From Oscillospiraceae bacterium (GTDB taxonomy: Bacteria > Bacillota_A > Clostridia > Oscillospirales > Oscillospiraceae): DNA of 61,474 nt. The notes beneath the pieces were generated by a model. The model saw only the letters and a program-made list of their open reading frames with translations. It made no database searches and was not told the DNA's origin. The stretch covers positions 1-61,474 of the forward strand of contig JAFQUA010000041.1 in NCBI GenBank assembly GCA_017408725.1, written 5' to 3'. The translations under genes were made by a program, and so were the position numbers. Shown here one piece after another: positions 32,566 to 42,983 of the stretch (the stretch's first letter is position 1; every line of letters begins with the position of its first letter).

Positions 32566-32917
32566 GTTAACGGGCTCATGGGGTGAGGCGTTGGCTGCGG
32601 AGTATCTTCGTAAGAAACATTATCAGATCCTCGCGGTTGGGTTTCACAGCAGGTTTGGTGAGATCGACCTGATTGCTAAGGATCGGAGATATCTGGTTTT
32701 TGTAGAAGTCAAGCTTCGTAAGAATGCGGATTTTGCAGCGGCACGGGAATACGTAACACGAAGGAAACAGGACAGGATTCGTGTTACTGCTTCCGTGTAT
32801 CTGGAAAGAAATCCCACAAATTTGCGGCCAAGGTTTGATGTTATAGAAATTTATGCGCCGGAGGGTGTGGAAACGAAAGCTCCGGTAATCGAACATATGG
32901 AGGATGCGTTTCAATGA
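32552..32917 (+). CDS. yraN: YraN family endonuclease-like protein (UPF0102)
   Basis: 121 residues. The fold is the Holliday-resolvase-like nuclease type with GEALAAEYLRKKHY, FGEIDLIAKD and FVEVKLR, the metal-binding Asp-Glu-x-Lys core. The cellular job is not well defined; it commonly follows rnhB. It overlaps rnhB by 14 bases and the dipeptidase by 4. Confidence 0.93.
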   Translation: MVRSKLTGSWGEALAAEYLRKKHYQILAVGFHSRFGEIDLIAKDRRYLVFVEVKLRKNADFAAAREYVTRRKQDRIRVTASVYLERNPTNLRPRFDVIEIYAPEGVETKAPVIEHMEDAFQ

Positions 32918-33867
32918 ATTTTCCCGTATTTGATCTGCATTGTGATACTGCCCTGGCTCTGCTTGGAAAGGAATTTCAGGGCGGTGTTTCCCTGCGCAAA
33001 AACAGCGCCCATATTGACCTTGAGCGGGCCAAGATCCTTCCCGGTTATGCCCAGTGCTTTGCCTGCTATACAACTCCGGGATTCCGTGAGCGGTTCCAGA
33101 TTTCTCCCGTGGTTGCCTTTGAAAGGGAAATGGGAGAGGTCCTCAGCCAGATCGAGCAGAATTCGGATCTAATCCGGCTGGCAATGAGCGCAGACGATGT
33201 AGAAAAGAATTTTGAAAAGGGACTCATGTCCGGCATTCTTACCATCGAAGGTCCTGCGGGCTTTGATTTTGACCCGGCGCTGCTGGAGGAGCTCTACAAG
33301 GTCGGATTCCGGATCTCCAGTCTCGGATGGAACGAGAAGAATGTGCTCACCGGATCCCATGTGACCGGTGGCGGTCTGACCGATTTGGGCAAGGAATTTG
33401 TCAGAGAAGCCCAGCGGGTCGGTATGATCGTGGATGTGAGCCACATCAGTGATGAGGGTTTTTGGGGTATTATGGATGTGACAGAAAAACCCATTGTCGC
33501 TACCCATTCCAATAGCCGCGCGGTATGCAACCACAGCCGGAATTTGACGGATGATATGTTTAAGGCCATCTGCCAGACCGGTGGTGTCGCAGGATTCAAC
33601 CAGTGCGCGCCTTTTGTTGGTGAGAACCCGGATCTGGATACGATCTGCGATCACATTTTGCATTTTCTGGAGATGGATCCGGAGGGAGATCACATTGCGC
33701 TCGGCGGTGATCTGGACGGATGTGGCGAATTGCCTGGCGGCTTTGAAGGTGTCCAGAGTTATCCTGCAATGGCGCAGCGGCTTTTGGATCGGGGCGTTGA
33801 TGCAAAACTGATTCGTAAGATTTATTGGGAAAATGCTCTGGGGGTACTGAGAAAATGCTCTATGTAA
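32914..33867 (+). CDS. Membrane dipeptidase family (peptidase M19)
   Basis: 317 residues, cytoplasmic by sequence (no signal peptide). The zinc sites are visible: His-x-Asp in FDLHCDTAL, Glu in TIEGPAG, the first His in IVDVSHISDEGF and the second in ATHSNSRAVCNHSRN; GGDLDG is near the end. M19 enzymes split dipeptides, including D-amino-acid-containing ones. The start overlaps yraN, and the end overlaps the threonine-synthase-like gene by 13 bases. Confidence 0.92.
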   Translation: MNFPVFDLHCDTALALLGKEFQGGVSLRKNSAHIDLERAKILPGYAQCFACYTTPGFRERFQISPVVAFEREMGEVLSQIEQNSDLIRLAMSADDVEKNFEKGLMSGILTIEGPAGFDFDPALLEELYKVGFRISSLGWNEKNVLTGSHVTGGGLTDLGKEFVREAQRVGMIVDVSHISDEGFWGIMDVTEKPIVATHSNSRAVCNHSRNLTDDMFKAICQTGGVAGFNQCAPFVGENPDLDTICDHILHFLEMDPEGDHIALGGDLDGCGELPGGFEGVQSYPAMAQRLLDRGVDAKLIRKIYWENALGVLRKCSM

Positions 33868-34895
33868 CAACACGGGATAAGTATGATGCCAGCACAACAC
33901 CCAAGTCACTGCTTGGTGACCGTGGTGCGGATGGTGGATTATATCTTCCGTTCCGTATGCCGATATTCACTGAGGCTGAACTCGAGGAATTCGTATCCGG
34001 TTCTTTTGGTCAGACTGTTGCCCATGTTTTGAATCTGTTCTTTTCCTGCAGATTGAACGGATGGGATGTGGAATTCTGCATCGGTCGGTATCCGGTAAAA
34101 GTTACTGATATCAAGCAGCGGATTTTTGCTGCTGAATTGTGGCATAACTCCCAGAATTCCTACAGTAGATTGGAAAATGCCCTTTCCGAGAAGGTTCGTG
34201 AAGCCGTTTGCGGCGATGCTACTACTAGCTGGCTGCGGGTCGCCATCCGTATTTCTGTTTTGTTTGGCGTTTACGGTGAGATGCTCCGCACAGGCGCAGT
34301 GGCTTCCGGAAGCTGCTTTGATGTGTCTGTAGCTACCGGAGATTTTTCCTGTGCCATGGCTGTTTGGTACGCCCGTCAGATGGGGTTGCCGATTGCCAAT
34401 ATTATTTGCGGATGTAACGAAAACGGAGCGGTATGGGAATTACTGCACCACGGTGAGGTTCACACGGATGCGGCAGCGGTTAAGACAACGACGCCGGATG
34501 CGGACGTTGCCATTCCTGTGGAATTGGAGCGTTTGATTTGTGGTGCATTGGGACAGGAAGAGGCTCGGCGTTTCTGCAATGTTTGCGCCGAAGGAGATAT
34601 TTATGCTCCCAAGCAGGGTATGCTGGATACACTGCGCAGTGGCATGTTTGCGGCTGTGATCAGCAATGAGCGGCTTGCGGCTCTGATTCCAAATGTATTC
34701 GCCACTACCAACTACATTCTTGGCCCTTATGCCGCACTCTCATATGGTGGTCTTCTGGACTACCGTACGAAGAATAGGGAAGGTCGCCCTGCGTTGCTGG
34801 TCGTGGACAAAAATCCGGCTTGTGATGTTGAATATACAGCTTCTGCAATGGGGCTGACAGTTTCCCTGTTAAAAGAAAAGCTGGGTGTTATATGA
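33855..34895 (+). CDS. Threonine-synthase-like protein lacking the PLP lysine
   Basis: 346 residues from the ATG inside the end of the dipeptidase gene. The start (MLYVTTRDKYDA, ADGGLYLP) and the middle (ATGDFSCAMAVWYARQMGLPIANIICGCNENG) are clearly of the long ThrC class. The catalytic stretch ELFHGPTLAFKD of true ThrC is here ELWHNSQNSYSR, so the PLP lysine position is Ser104. The about 80-100 residues with the SGDTG loop are also missing, which explains the short length. It therefore should not make threonine. A binding or regulatory role, or an early pseudogene-like state, is possible; the frame is intact. Confidence 0.82.
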   Translation: MLYVTTRDKYDASTTPKSLLGDRGADGGLYLPFRMPIFTEAELEEFVSGSFGQTVAHVLNLFFSCRLNGWDVEFCIGRYPVKVTDIKQRIFAAELWHNSQNSYSRLENALSEKVREAVCGDATTSWLRVAIRISVLFGVYGEMLRTGAVASGSCFDVSVATGDFSCAMAVWYARQMGLPIANIICGCNENGAVWELLHHGEVHTDAAAVKTTTPDADVAIPVELERLICGALGQEEARRFCNVCAEGDIYAPKQGMLDTLRSGMFAAVISNERLAALIPNVFATTNYILGPYAALSYGGLLDYRTKNREGRPALLVVDKNPACDVEYTASAMGLTVSLLKEKLGVI

Positions 34896-34905
34896 GGAGG
34901 CTTTA

Positions 34906-35595
34906 ATGGCACTTTATGCGATGGGAGATCTGCACCTTTGTCTGGGTGCTGCTAAGCCCATGGATGTTTTTGGCGGTGCATGGGTCGGATATATGGAAAA
35001 GCTGAAAGAAGGTATTTCTGTGATCCGCCCCGAGGATACCACGGTACTTTTGGGAGATTTGAGCTGGGGGCTGGATCTTTTTGAGGCAAAAGCAGATTTT
35101 GGCTGGATCAATGAGATCCCCGGCAGAAAGATTATTATCAAGGGAAACCATGATTACTGGTGGAGTACGGCTTCAAAATTCTACCAGTTTTGCGCTGATA
35201 ATGGATTTACAGACCAGTGGATTCTCCACAACAACCATTATGAATACGGTCGCTATGCCATTTGCGGCACACGTGGCTGGTTTTTTGAAGAAGAACGCAG
35301 CGGAGAGCATGATGAAAAAGTGTTCCGCCGGGAACTGATGCGTTTGGAAGCATCTTTAATATCTGCGGGCGACCTGGAAAAGATCGTATTCTTACACTAT
35401 CCGCCCAGATACAAAGGATATACCTGCGATGAGATTTTGGAACTGCTTTCCAGATATGAAGTTCGGCAGTGCTTTTACGGACACCTGCATGGCGCCAGCC
35501 ACGGTCTGGCGATGGAGGGCGTTTGGGATAATGTGGAATTCCATTTGGTTTCTGCGGATAAGCTGAACTTTAAACCCTATTTGATCTGTCCTTGA
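34906..35595 (+). CDS. Calcineurin-like metallophosphoesterase
   Basis: 229 residues from the ATG at 34906, preceded by GAGGAGG. Metal motifs: AMGDLHL, LLGDLSWG, IKGNHDYWW, FLHYPPRY and FYGHLHG. The family (YkuE/MJ0037-like small phosphoesterases) hydrolyses phosphodiesters or phosphomonoesters; the substrate here is unknown. It ends the lepB-to-phosphoesterase operon and is followed by a strong terminator. Confidence 0.9.
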   Translation: MALYAMGDLHLCLGAAKPMDVFGGAWVGYMEKLKEGISVIRPEDTTVLLGDLSWGLDLFEAKADFGWINEIPGRKIIIKGNHDYWWSTASKFYQFCADNGFTDQWILHNNHYEYGRYAICGTRGWFFEEERSGEHDEKVFRRELMRLEASLISAGDLEKIVFLHYPPRYKGYTCDEILELLSRYEVRQCFYGHLHGASHGLAMEGVWDNVEFHLVSADKLNFKPYLICP

Positions 35596-35627
35596 AAGGA
35601 TTGCGTAGCTGCAATCCTTTCTTTTTT
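35594..35627 (+). terminator. Terminator after the phosphoesterase gene
   Basis: Eleven-base arms GAAAGGATTGC/GCAATCCTTTC around GTAGCT, then six T. The stem begins within the stop codon. Confidence 0.93.
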
Positions 35628-35668
35628 ATAATATTTTTTAAAAATCCTAAAATTTTTCAAGAAAAGGG

Positions 35669-35697
35669 TGGACATTTGACGCATTCTTTGATAAAAT
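35669..35697 (+). promoter_or_regulatory. Trigger factor promoter
   Basis: TGGACA and TAAAAT separated by 17 bases, about 65 bases before the start. An overlapping TTGACG at 35676 has poor spacing to any -10. Confidence 0.6.
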
Positions 35698-35761
35698 ACT
35701 ACGGCTATAAATAAATATAAAATGGCTGTACTATGCAGCCTGTTTTGGGAGGACATCAACC

Positions 35762-37063
35762 ATGAATGTAAAAAGCATTGAAAAGAACGGCAATCAGGCT
35801 ACCGTCGTTGTCGAGATTGACAAGGAACTGATGGAAAAGGGCGTTAACGCCGCTTACATGAAGGCTCGCAAGAATATCATGATCCCTGGTTTCCGTAAGG
35901 GTAAGGCTCCTCGCAAGATGATCGAGTCCATGTACGGCGCTCATGTTTTCTATGAAGACGGTCTGGAAGAGATCTTCCCCGAGGTCTATAAGGCTGCCGT
36001 TGTGGATCAGGATGTGAAGGCTGTCGGCCGTCCCAGCCTGACCGATATGGACATCAGCGAGGACAACATCGTTACTCTGACTCTGACTACCGACGTTTAC
36101 CCCGAAGTCACCCTGGGCGACTACAAGGGTCTGGAAGTTGAGAAGGCTGAGGCCGAGGTTACCGACGCACAGGTGCAGGCTGAGCTGGACCGTATGGCTC
36201 AGAACGTTGCTTCCACCGAGACCGTTGAGCGCGCTGCAGAGATGGGCGACACTGCCAACATCGACTTCGAAGGCTTTGACAACGGCGTCGCTTTTGACGG
36301 CGGCAAGGGTGAGAACTTTGACCTGAAGTTGGGCAGCGGTTCTTTTGTTCCCGGTTTTGAGGAGCAGGTCGTTGGCATGTCTGCCGGCGAAGAGAAGGAT
36401 ATCGACATCACCTTCCCCGAGGATTACCACAAGGAACTGGCCGGCAAGGCTGTTGTGTTCCATGTTAAGTGCAACAAGGTCACTACCACCAATGTTCCTG
36501 CACAGGACGATGAGTTTGCCAAGGACGTTTCCGAGTTCGAGACTCTGGACGAGCTGAAGGCAGACATCCGCGCAAAGGCTCTGGAGAACGCCCAGAAGCA
36601 GATCAACAATGCTTTCGAGCAGGCTGCTGTTGACAAGGCTGCTGAGAACGTCACCGTCGATATGCCCAACGGTCTGGTCGAGGCTGAGCTGGACAATCAG
36701 ATGGAGCGTTTTGCTTACCAGCTGCAGATGAGCGGCTATTCCATGGATCAGTACGCAAAGATGATGGGAGGCGACATGAACACCATGCGCAATGCCTTCC
36801 GTCCCGCCGCTGAAAAGCAGGCTAAGGTCAATGTCATGCTGGAGAAGATCGCTGAGGTCGAAGGCATTGAAGTCAGCGAAGAAGATATGACCGCTGAGTT
36901 TGAGGCTCTGGCAAAGCAGTATTCTCTGGAAGTGGAGAAGGTCAAGGAGATGGTTCCCGCTGATGAGATCAAGCAGAGCCTGAAGACCCGTAAGGCCGTT
37001 AAGGTGATCGTTGACAGCGCTGTTGCTGTTGCTCCCAAGGCCGAAGAGAAGACCGAGGAATAA
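35762..37063 (+). CDS. tig: Trigger factor, ribosome-associated chaperone
   Basis: 433 residues, normal length. The ribosome-binding signature GFRKGKAPRKMIE lies near residue 44, the FKBP-type prolyl isomerase domain is at about 150-240 (DTANIDFEGFDNGVAFDGG, GKAVVFHVKCN), and the helical C-terminal arms follow. It folds nascent chains at the exit tunnel. It heads the tig-clpP-clpX-lon-engB block of chaperone and protease genes, an order common in Clostridia. Strong codon bias agrees with high expression. Confidence 0.97.
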   Translation: MNVKSIEKNGNQATVVVEIDKELMEKGVNAAYMKARKNIMIPGFRKGKAPRKMIESMYGAHVFYEDGLEEIFPEVYKAAVVDQDVKAVGRPSLTDMDISEDNIVTLTLTTDVYPEVTLGDYKGLEVEKAEAEVTDAQVQAELDRMAQNVASTETVERAAEMGDTANIDFEGFDNGVAFDGGKGENFDLKLGSGSFVPGFEEQVVGMSAGEEKDIDITFPEDYHKELAGKAVVFHVKCNKVTTTNVPAQDDEFAKDVSEFETLDELKADIRAKALENAQKQINNAFEQAAVDKAAENVTVDMPNGLVEAELDNQMERFAYQLQMSGYSMDQYAKMMGGDMNTMRNAFRPAAEKQAKVNVMLEKIAEVEGIEVSEEDMTAEFEALAKQYSLEVEKVKEMVPADEIKQSLKTRKAVKVIVDSAVAVAPKAEEKTEE

Positions 37064-37116
37064 GCTTCCTCTTTGATGGTTAGAATGTTTCAGACCCTAT
37101 GAAAGGAGACATGACC

Positions 37117-37698
37117 ATGAGTTTCATCCCTTATGTTGTTGAGCAGACCAGCCGCGGTGAGCGGAGCTTTGATATTTTCTCCCGTCTGCTGAATGACCGC
37201 ATTATTTTCCTGTCCGAGGAGGTCAATGATACGACGGCTTCTCTGGTGGTTGCCCAGCTGCTGTATCTGGAGGCTCAGGACCCGGACAAGGATATCCAGT
37301 TTTATATCAACAGCCCCGGCGGCAGTGTCACTGCCGGTATGGCCATTTATGATACGATGCAGTACATCAAGTGCGATGTAGCTACCATTTGTGTCGGTAT
37401 GGCCGCTTCCATGGGCGCGTTCCTGCTTAGCGCAGGAACAAAGGGTAAGCGTATGGCGCTTCCCAATGCTGAGATCATGATCCACCAGCCCTCTGCCGGC
37501 ACACAGGGTCAGATCACGGATATGGCTATCCACATGAAGCGTCTGCAGACCATCAAAGAGCGCATGAACCGGATCCTCGCAGAGAATACCGGTAAGAGCG
37601 TGGCAGAAGTGACTGCTGCTTGTGAGCGTGATAACTTCATGACTGCGGAAGAAGCGCTGGAATTTGGCCTTGTTGACCGGGTGCTGGCACACCATTGA
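37117..37698 (+). CDS. clpP: ATP-dependent Clp protease proteolytic subunit
   Basis: 193 residues from the ATG at 37117; GGAG at 37104 is 8 bases before it, whereas ATGs at 37099 and 37111 are badly placed. Catalytic Ser98 is in [14 protein letters not shown] and the His is in IMIHQPSAG. It forms the peptidase barrel that works with ClpX, whose gene follows 29 bases later. Confidence 0.97.
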   Translation: MSFIPYVVEQTSRGERSFDIFSRLLNDRIIFLSEEVNDTTASLVVAQLLYLEAQDPDKDIQFYINSPGGSVTAGMAIYDTMQYIKCDVATICVGMAASMGAFLLSAGTKGKRMALPNAEIMIHQPSAGTQGQITDMAIHMKRLQTIKERMNRILAENTGKSVAEVTAACERDNFMTAEEALEFGLVDRVLAHH

Positions 37699-37727
37699 TG
37701 CTATGTTAGAAAGGCGGTAGCGGATAT

Positions 37728-38987
37728 ATGGCAAGAAAAGAAGACCAGGGCATCCGTTGCAGCTTCTGCGGCAAGCGGGAAACACAGGTGGAGCGGCTGA
37801 TCGCCGGTCCCGGTGTGTATATTTGCAGTGACTGTGTGCAGGCCTGTAGTGAATTGCTGCGGGACGAAATGCGCCTTGATGAGCAGGGCAAGCTGCGTAA
37901 ACCCGACCGGTTGCCTACACCCATGGAGATTAAAGCTTACATGGACGGGTATATTATCGGTCAGGAGGATGCCAAGATCGCTCTAGCAGTCGCTGTGTAC
38001 AATCACTATAAGCGTATTTATCTGGCATCGGATTCCGATGTGGAGCTGCAGAAGAGCAATATTTTGCTGATCGGCCCCACCGGAAGCGGCAAAACGCTGT
38101 TTGCACAGACCCTTGCGAAGATCCTCAATGTTCCCTTTGCCATTGCGGATGCAACCACTTTGACCGAAGCCGGTTATGTGGGTGACGATGTGGAGAATAT
38201 TCTGCTTCGTCTGTTGCAGGCAGCAGATTTTGACATTGATCTGGCGGAGCACGGCATCATCTATATCGATGAAATGGATAAGATCGCCCGTAAGAGCGAG
38301 AATACTTCCATCACCCGCGATGTTTCCGGCGAAGGTGTTCAGCAAGCACTGCTGAAGATTCTGGAGGGAACGGTTGCCAATGTTCCGCCCCAAGGCGGAC
38401 GCAAGCATCCCCAGCAGGAAATGATCCAAATTGACACCACCAATATTCTGTTTATCTGCGGCGGCGCTTTTGATGGACTGGATAAGATCATAGAAGCCCG
38501 TACCGATCGCAGCGCTATTGGTTTTGATGCTCCCGTTCAGAGCAAAAAGAAGCGGGATGTGGGCAAGCTTCTGAGTCAGGTAGAGCCTCAGGATCTGCTG
38601 AAATTCGGCATTATTCCCGAATTGGTTGGCCGTATGCCCGTTATTACCAGCCTGCAGAGTTTGACACAGGAGGACATGGTGCGGATCCTTGTGGAACCCA
38701 AGAATGCACTGACCCGCCAGTATCAGAAGCTTTTGCAGCTGGATAATGTGGGGCTGGAGATTCAGGACGCCGCTTTGCAGGAGATCGCAAAGAAGGCGCT
38801 GGACCGTCAGATCGGTGCAAGAGGACTTCGCGCCATCATGGAAGGTGTTATGATCAAGATCATGTACACCATTCCCTCTGACCTCTCCATTCAGAAGGTC
38901 ATTATTACGCCTGAAGCAGTTTCCGGTGGCGAGCCTACGATCATTCGAGACCCTGCAAAGCCTCGGGCTCAGGCTGTCGCTAAATAA
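37728..38987 (+). CDS. clpX: ATP-dependent Clp protease ATP-binding subunit
   Basis: 419 residues. An N-terminal four-Cys zinc domain ([16 protein letters not shown]) selects substrates; the AAA+ core has Walker A GPTGSGKT and Walker [12 protein letters not shown], and the IGF-type loop that binds ClpP is represented by the SAIGFDAP segment. It unfolds tagged proteins and feeds them to ClpP. Confidence 0.98.
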   Translation: MARKEDQGIRCSFCGKRETQVERLIAGPGVYICSDCVQACSELLRDEMRLDEQGKLRKPDRLPTPMEIKAYMDGYIIGQEDAKIALAVAVYNHYKRIYLASDSDVELQKSNILLIGPTGSGKTLFAQTLAKILNVPFAIADATTLTEAGYVGDDVENILLRLLQAADFDIDLAEHGIIYIDEMDKIARKSENTSITRDVSGEGVQQALLKILEGTVANVPPQGGRKHPQQEMIQIDTTNILFICGGAFDGLDKIIEARTDRSAIGFDAPVQSKKKRDVGKLLSQVEPQDLLKFGIIPELVGRMPVITSLQSLTQEDMVRILVEPKNALTRQYQKLLQLDNVGLEIQDAALQEIAKKALDRQIGARGLRAIMEGVMIKIMYTIPSDLSIQKVIITPEAVSGGEPTIIRDPAKPRAQAVAK

Positions 38988-39001
38988 CTTGTAATGGAAG
39001 C

Positions 39002-39027
39002 GGGGGAGGGAACTTCCCCCTTCTTTT
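39002..39027 (+). terminator. Hairpin between clpX and lon
   Basis: GGGGGA/TCCCCC arms followed by TTCTTTT. It lies only 13 bases after the clpX stop and may be a partial terminator that lowers lon expression. Confidence 0.6.
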
Positions 39028-39053
39028 GCTATTCTCTGGAAAAGGAGAAAATT

Positions 39054-41456
39054 ATGGACGAGAAAATGTATGCCGGCACAATGCCGGTTTTAGCCCTTCG
39101 CGGCTTGGCTGTTTTTCCGGACCAGACCATTCATTTTGAAGTGGGCAGAAAGAAATCTGTTTTGGCTCTGGAAGAAGCAATGAAGAAGGATCAAACCCTT
39201 CTTTTGATCCCCCAGAAGGATATCAGTGTGGATGATCCTAGTGAAAAGGATCTCTATACCATTGGCACCGTTGCACGGATAAAGCAGATTCTGAAAGGCC
39301 AGTCCGATACGATTCGTGTACTGGTTACCGGCATCTGCCGTGCAAGAATTCAGGAATTGAAGGAAAATGAGCCATATCTTTCCGGATATGTTGTACCTGT
39401 TCCGGAAACGGAAGTGACAGAAAGTTTGCGGGTTCGTGCCCTTCGAAGAGAGGCGAATACCCTTTACGGATCTTATCTCGACTTGTGGGAGCACCCCGCG
39501 CAGGCGGTTCAGCTGCGGATGATTTCTACCAGTAATACAGGTTATCTGGCGGATTCTATTGCCCAGAATTCCGGAATTGACTATCCGGACAAAGTCAGCC
39601 TGTTAGGACAGTTAAATCCGGTTCGCCGGCTGGAAATGGCAATTCGCTTCCTGCGACAGGAAATAGAAATGCTGCAACTGGAAACGGAAATTCAGGAAAA
39701 GACAAAATCCAACATCGACCAGAATCAGCGTGATTACTATCTCCGGGAGCAGATGAAGGTGATCCGTGATGAGTTGGGCGAGGATGATGAATCTGAGTTT
39801 GCTGTTCTGGAGCTGAAGCTTCGGGAACTGAAGCTGGAAGAAAACAGCGAGAAAAAGGTTCTGAAGGATCTGGAACGGCTTAAAAAACAGCCCTTTGGTT
39901 CTTCTGAAGGAGCTGTTCTGCGGAACTATCTGGACACCGTTCTGGAGCTTCCGTGGAATACCGCAACGAAAGAGCGGGTAGATGTAGAAGCGGCCCGTAA
40001 GGTGCTGGACAGGGATCATTATGGTCTTGAGAAGGTTAAGGAAAGAATTCTGCAGACCATCGCAGTCAGACAGATGTCGCCCCAGATGCCACCGCAGGTC
40101 TTGTGCCTTGTCGGCCCTCCCGGTGTCGGCAAAACCTCTGTTGCTTATTCCATTGCCAAGAGCCTGAACCGAAAAATGGCACGAATTTCTCTTGGTGGTG
40201 TCCATGATGAAGCGGATATCCGCGGTCATCGCAAGACTTATGTAGGATCCATGCCCGGTCGTATCATGGCCGCCATCACCCAGGCGGGAAGCAGCAATGC
40301 GCTTCTGCTTTTGGACGAAATCGATAAAATGGGCAGAGATTACCGGGGAGATCCCAGTGCAGCACTGCTTGAAGTTTTGGACGCTGAACAGAATAAGACC
40401 TACCGGGACCATTACCTTGAGATACCCTTTGACCTGAGTAAGATCATGTTCATCATGACCGCCAATACACTGGACACCGTTCCGCGTCCACTGCTGGACC
40501 GCATGGAGATCATTGAATTGGGATCTTATACGGATGAAGAGAAACTGATGATTGCAAAGAATCATTTGATTCCCAAGCAACTTGCAAAGCATGGCTTGAA
40601 AAAGAGCCAGCTGCGTATTACTGACGATGCTATTCGTGAGATCATTACCTGCTATACACGGGAATCCGGTGTCCGTAGCTTCGAACGCTGCTTTGCTGAA
40701 ATCTGCCGTAAGGCGGATATGGAGCTTCTGACAGGTGAGGACATCAAGTCAATTCGTATCACCGGCAGCAACATTGAGCAGTATCTCGGAACAAGAAAAT
40801 ATCTTCCCGACAGACTTCCGGCTGCCGATCAAGTGGGTCTCGTTACCGGCCTTGCATGGACAAGTGTAGGCGGTGAAACGCTGGAAGTTGAAGTCAATGT
40901 CATGGAAGGCACCGGTAAGCTGGAGCTGACCGGCAATCTCGGCGATGTGATGAAGGAATCCGCTCATGCAGCGCTCAGTTATATCCGTGCCAATGCCAAG
41001 ACGCTGGGCGTGGCTGAGGATTTCTATAAGACGAAGGATATCCATGTGCATTTTCCCGAGGGCGCCGTCCCCAAGGATGGCCCTTCTGCAGGTGTAACCG
41101 TCTGCACGGCTATCGTTTCCGCATTGACCAATACGACTGTCCGCCGTGATGTTGCAATGACGGGAGAGATTTCTATTCGCGGACGGGTTTTGCCTATTGG
41201 CGGTTTGAAGGAGAAGACCATGGCGGCTCTCCGTCACGGTATCTCCACAGTGATCATCCCCAAAGATAATGAGCGCGACTTGAAAGACATTGATCCGACT
41301 GTACGGAGATCTTTGAACTTTATTACGGCGCAAGAGATTTCTACGGTGTTGGATGCGGCATTGAACCGGAAACCGGAGGAAATGGTTCCTTCGATCCTCA
41401 GCAAGCTGCCGGAGGACGTGGCTGGAAAGAGCAGAAAACCTGGTATCCGACAATGA
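39054..41456 (+). CDS. lon: ATP-dependent protease Lon
   Basis: 800 residues from the ATG at 39054, which follows AAGGAG; an upstream in-frame ATG at 38994 overlaps the clpX terminator and is unlikely. Domains: LON substrate-binding domain (about 8-200), coiled coil, AAA+ with Walker [10 protein letters not shown], and protease domain with the Ser-Lys dyad Ser678 in PKDGPSAG and Lys721, 43 residues apart as in E. coli. It degrades misfolded and regulatory proteins. The engB start lies 9 bases after the stop. Confidence 0.97.
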   Translation: MDEKMYAGTMPVLALRGLAVFPDQTIHFEVGRKKSVLALEEAMKKDQTLLLIPQKDISVDDPSEKDLYTIGTVARIKQILKGQSDTIRVLVTGICRARIQELKENEPYLSGYVVPVPETEVTESLRVRALRREANTLYGSYLDLWEHPAQAVQLRMISTSNTGYLADSIAQNSGIDYPDKVSLLGQLNPVRRLEMAIRFLRQEIEMLQLETEIQEKTKSNIDQNQRDYYLREQMKVIRDELGEDDESEFAVLELKLRELKLEENSEKKVLKDLERLKKQPFGSSEGAVLRNYLDTVLELPWNTATKERVDVEAARKVLDRDHYGLEKVKERILQTIAVRQMSPQMPPQVLCLVGPPGVGKTSVAYSIAKSLNRKMARISLGGVHDEADIRGHRKTYVGSMPGRIMAAITQAGSSNALLLLDEIDKMGRDYRGDPSAALLEVLDAEQNKTYRDHYLEIPFDLSKIMFIMTANTLDTVPRPLLDRMEIIELGSYTDEEKLMIAKNHLIPKQLAKHGLKKSQLRITDDAIREIITCYTRESGVRSFERCFAEICRKADMELLTGEDIKSIRITGSNIEQYLGTRKYLPDRLPAADQVGLVTGLAWTSVGGETLEVEVNVMEGTGKLELTGNLGDVMKESAHAALSYIRANAKTLGVAEDFYKTKDIHVHFPEGAVPKDGPSAGVTVCTAIVSALTNTTVRRDVAMTGEISIRGRVLPIGGLKEKTMAALRHGISTVIIPKDNERDLKDIDPTVRRSLNFITAQEISTVLDAALNRKPEEMVPSILSKLPEDVAGKSRKPGIRQ

Positions 41457-41465
41457 GGTGATTGT

Positions 41466-42050
41466 ATGAATCTTCAAATTGTACAGTTTTTGATCTCAGC
41501 AGCTTCACCGAAAGACTTTCCTAAAACCAGACTTCCGGAGATTGCTTTTGCGGGCAAGTCCAATGTTGGTAAGTCTTCTGTAATCAACCGTCTGTTGCAG
41601 CGTAAGAATTTTGCCAGAGTCGGCGAAAAGCCCGGAAAGACTATCCATGTGAATTACTTTGCTGTAGACAGCAAATGCTACTTTGTTGATCTGCCGGGTT
41701 ATGGTTTTGCAAAAGTTTCTCAGGCGGAAAAAGACCGTTGGGGAAAACTGATGGAGGAATATTTTGCGGCCAATCGGATTGATCTTGGCGTTCTGATTGT
41801 GGACTATCGACACCCGCCAACCAACAATGACATTACCATGGCGCGCTGGTTTATGGATTCCGGCTGCCCGCTGGTTGTCGTTGCAAACAAGATGGATAAG
41901 CTGAAGAAATGCGAATTGGAACCAAATCTAAAGACCATACGTGAAGATCTGGAATTACCGGAGGATTGCGCCGTCATTCCGTTCTCCGCGGAGAAGGGCG
42001 ACGGAAGAGACACACTTGTTAAACAGATCCTTGCTGCTGTAAAGGAATAA
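41466..42050 (+). CDS. engB: Ribosome biogenesis GTP-binding protein EngB (YsxC/YihA)
   Basis: 194 residues, a small Ras-like GTPase with G1 GKSNVGKSSVINRLL, G3 DLPGYGFAKVS and G4 NKMDKL. It helps 50S assembly. In Bacillus the gene also follows lon. A terminator begins right at its stop. Confidence 0.96.
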   Translation: MNLQIVQFLISAASPKDFPKTRLPEIAFAGKSNVGKSSVINRLLQRKNFARVGEKPGKTIHVNYFAVDSKCYFVDLPGYGFAKVSQAEKDRWGKLMEEYFAANRIDLGVLIVDYRHPPTNNDITMARWFMDSGCPLVVVANKMDKLKKCELEPNLKTIREDLELPEDCAVIPFSAEKGDGRDTLVKQILAAVKE

Positions 42051-42078
42051 AAAATACCGCCCATATGGGCGGTATTTT
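42051..42078 (+). terminator. Bidirectional terminator between engB and the TSCPD gene
   Basis: Perfect 28-base palindrome with A-run and T-run flanks, serving converging transcripts. Confidence 0.9.
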
Positions 42079-42091
42079 GCTTCTGATTCGA

Positions 42092-42346
42092 TCAAGCCTC
42101 GGCCTTTTTTACTTCCTTTAATGCCTGGGCGAGCTGGTCGGGACAGGAAGTTGCCTTCATGCCGCACTGAATGCCTTCCAGACGGCGAATTGCCTCATCG
42201 ACTTCCATACCCTCAACAAGAGCGCCGATGCCTTTGAGGTTGCCGTTGCAGCCGCCAAAGTACTGTACATTTTTGACCTTTCCATCCTCGATGTCAAAAA
42301 GAACACTGCGGGAGCAGGTGCCTTTATTTTGATGTTCGAACTGCAT
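42092..42346 (-). CDS. TSCPD domain protein, TIGR03905 family
   Basis: 84 residues. The conserved cysteines lie in GTCSRSVLFDIEDGKV, GGCNGN, GIQCGMKATSCPDQLAQAL. The TSCPD domain is also found at the end of vitamin-B12-dependent ribonucleotide reductases; stand-alone members are of unknown function and probably bind metal or a cluster through the cysteines. It is 17 bases downstream of ybaK on the same strand. Confidence 0.88.
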   Translation of the reverse strand: MQFEHQNKGTCSRSVLFDIEDGKVKNVQYFGGCNGNLKGIGALVEGMEVDEAIRRLEGIQCGMKATSCPDQLAQALKEVKKAEA

Positions 42347-42363
42347 AATATACTTTCCTTTCT

Positions 42364-42837
42364 TTATTTGGTAATGTCCTTGAACTCAGCACCGATAAGG
42401 TCAGCCAGAGCTTCCGGATGCAAGATCATTTGGTGTCCTCTTGCACCGGCAGAAACAGCAATCTCATCGTATAAAATTGCAGTTTCGTCAATGTGTGTAG
42501 GATATTTCTTCTTCATGCCTACGGGACTGCATCCGCCACGGATGTAGCCGGTTAACGATAACAGATCTTTCATCGGAACCATAGCGATGCTCTTGTCACC
42601 GGCTGCGGTTGCGGCTTTTTTTAGATCAAGTTCACAGCATACAGGTATGCAGAAAACGTGGATACCGGTACGTTCGCCTCGGGTAACCAGTGTTTTAAAA
42701 ACCTGCTCATGGGGCATACCGGTGGCTTCAGCTGCGTGTGTTCCGCTTAGATCCTGTTCATCAAATTCGTAAAAAGCTTCCCGAAGTATAATGCCGGCTT
42801 GCTGAACCAGACGAATCGCGTTTGTTTTAGTAGCCAT
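42364..42837 (-). CDS. ybaK: Cys-tRNA(Pro) deacylase YbaK/EbsC
   Basis: 157 residues from the ATG at 42837 (MATKTNAIR), with GGTGAT upstream; an earlier in-frame ATG at 42873 has no ribosome site. Family features: KTLVTRG, DLKKAA, the catalytic Lys region KSIAMVPMKDLLSLTGYIRGGCSPVGMKKKYPT (cited in part). YbaK hydrolyses Cys wrongly attached to tRNA-Pro by prolyl-tRNA synthetase. Confidence 0.94.
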   Translation of the reverse strand: MATKTNAIRLVQQAGIILREAFYEFDEQDLSGTHAAEATGMPHEQVFKTLVTRGERTGIHVFCIPVCCELDLKKAATAAGDKSIAMVPMKDLLSLTGYIRGGCSPVGMKKKYPTHIDETAILYDEIAVSAGARGHQMILHPEALADLIGAEFKDITK

Positions 42838-42983
42838 ATAATCACCACGCTTATTATATGGTATTTTTCTCAATGTTTCAAGTGCCTTTATGCCAGAATG
42901 CCGAAATATCTGTTTTCTATTGGTATTTTATAGTCTAAATTACGGCCTGCTTTGTGCATTTTCCCAGTCTATTGACTTATGTG

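Noticed and set aside
33855..34895. Sequencing frameshift as the cause of the missing lysine in the threonine-synthase-like gene
   Set aside because: The frame matches ThrC on both sides of the altered stretch and the residues around it (ELWH) align without a gap, so substitution and internal loss are more likely.
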